Assembly: GCF_030294945.1 (NCBI RefSeq)
Contig: NZ_AP018448.1
Coordinates: 1,984,001-2,048,000, forward strand
From: Streptomyces graminofaciens
GTDB taxonomy: Bacteria > Actinomycetota > Actinomycetes > Streptomycetales > Streptomycetaceae
DNA length: 64,000 nucleotides
Reading direction: 5' to 3'
In this document: piece after piece, positions 63,583 to 64,000 of the stretch
Layout: each line of letters begins with the position of its first letter
How positions within the stretch are numbered: the first letter of the stretch is position 1
Position numbers and translations under genes: made by a program
Notes under the pieces: generated by a model
What the model saw: the letters and a program-made list of their open reading frames with translations, nothing else
Database searches by the model: none
Told to the model about the DNA's origin: nothing

Positions 63583-64000
63583 TGCTTCCTCCCGACCGGC
63601 TTGTAGCCGCGGTACGCGACTTTGGCGAGCATCATCTTGGTGAAGCCACCGTGCGACTGCGTACCCGCGGCTGACGGTTCTTCGGCAACCTGCGGAGAGA
63701 TCTCCTGCGGCTCGTCCACGTTCTCCTGCGACGCGGACAGTTCCTCCTCCGCTTGGACGGCCACGGTCACGTGGCTGGCATTGGTAACCGTCGGCACTTC
63801 GGGCGCTGCCGGAGCGTCCGAACCGGGACTGGACACATCCCGCACGGAGGGATCCGACGCGGCAGTACCTCCGATGGCATCGGTCTCCGTGCCATCGTCC
63901 GCTTCGGCGGGCTCAGCACTGACGCCGTGCGGTAGAGCCGAATGGGCATGGCGTCGGCGGTCATGGACATTGACGCCGTTCCATGAGAGCCCCTGCACAG
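63579..64000 (-). CDS. Acidic low-complexity protein, C-terminal part (gene continues off the right edge)
   Basis: About 140 residues of the C-terminal end are visible. The sequence is rich in A, E, S, P and V (PAAPEVPTVTNASHVTV, QAEEELSASQENVDEPQE), so it is probably disordered. It ends with a basic block TKMMLAKVAYRGYKPVGRKQ that might bind a partner or a nucleic acid. The frame is open to the right edge and its start is not in the window. The stop overlaps the Hsp70 start, so the two are translated together. No family could be assigned; a nucleotide-exchange or targeting partner of the Hsp70 is possible. Confidence 0.7.
   Translation of the reverse strand, partial: VQGLSWNGVNVHDRRRHAHSALPHGVSAEPAEADDGTETDAIGGTAASDPSVRDVSSPGSDAPAAPEVPTVTNASHVTVAVQAEEELSASQENVDEPQEISPQVAEEPSAAGTQSHGGFTKMMLAKVAYRGYKPVGRKQ

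Noticed and set aside
1..64000. CRISPR arrays, rRNA and tRNA genes
   Set aside because: No regularly spaced repeat series, no rRNA-like conserved stretch and no cloverleaf with CCA end was noticed in either strand.

Overview
The window is high-GC DNA with the codon use, GTG starts, AGGAGG-type ribosome sites and gene families of a Streptomyces or close relative. It looks like accessory or chromosome-arm DNA: catabolic gene clusters dominate, six or more PucR, IclR, AraC and LuxR-type regulators are present, and between them lie dead insertion sequences and decayed genes.

Region 1 (1-22089) looks like a pyridine-alkaloid catabolic supercluster. A leftward run encodes medium and small subunits of a xanthine-dehydrogenase-type molybdenum hydroxylase, a Dabb protein, a metal-dependent cyclase-fold hydrolase, a flavin monooxygenase very like 2,6-dihydroxypyridine 3-hydroxylase, and CoxG at the left edge. 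It is followed by a PucR regulator, cupin, SURF1, nitrilase-type amidase, NmrA-SnoaL fusion, DAO-type amine oxidase and second PucR. MoaA and a MoaD-MoaE fusion (MoaX) can supply the molybdenum cofactor. A flavin amine oxidase and the trio demethylating oxidase, FolD and PurU can strip N-methyl groups to formate. The combination matches the pyridine-pathway nicotine regulon known from Arthrobacter plasmid pAO1. The substrate is inferred.

Region 2 (22090-29154) begins with relics of molybdate-transport genes. It then has a compact C4/C5 amino-acid route: GabT-type aminotransferase, aldehyde dehydrogenase, CaiB/BaiF CoA-transferase, glutaryl-CoA-type dehydrogenase and 3-hydroxyacyl-CoA dehydrogenase. 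An IS630 element and a frameshifted PucR gene follow (29181-31847).

Region 3 (32318-40966) is a second catabolic cluster of unknown substrate: citryl-CoA-lyase-like protein, CoA-transferase, FMN reductase, IclR regulator, luciferase-type monooxygenase, two alpha/beta hydrolases, AraC regulator and a VOC enzyme. Four promoters share a CGGACA-N2-TGTCCG palindrome, which predicts one regulon.

Region 4 (about 41000-54130) is mosaic. It holds pseudogenes of an integrase-like protein, a SulP permease and an amino-acid permease, a dead IS1182-type element, a secreted peptidase, and a large ATPase-LuxR regulator. Beside that regulator is a secreted protein joining a ricin-A-type ribosome-inactivating domain, with all four catalytic residues, to a pectin methylesterase. 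A broken IS5-type transposase is joined to a 290-bp near-identical copy of the demethylating-oxidase gene from region 1.

Region 5 (54131-64000) holds an FtsX/MacB-type ABC transporter, a DUF4307 membrane protein, an integrase plus excisionase pair with a frameshift in the integrase N-terminus, and an Hsp70-family gene coupled to an acidic, low-complexity partner that leaves the right edge. I saw no tRNA, rRNA or CRISPR array.
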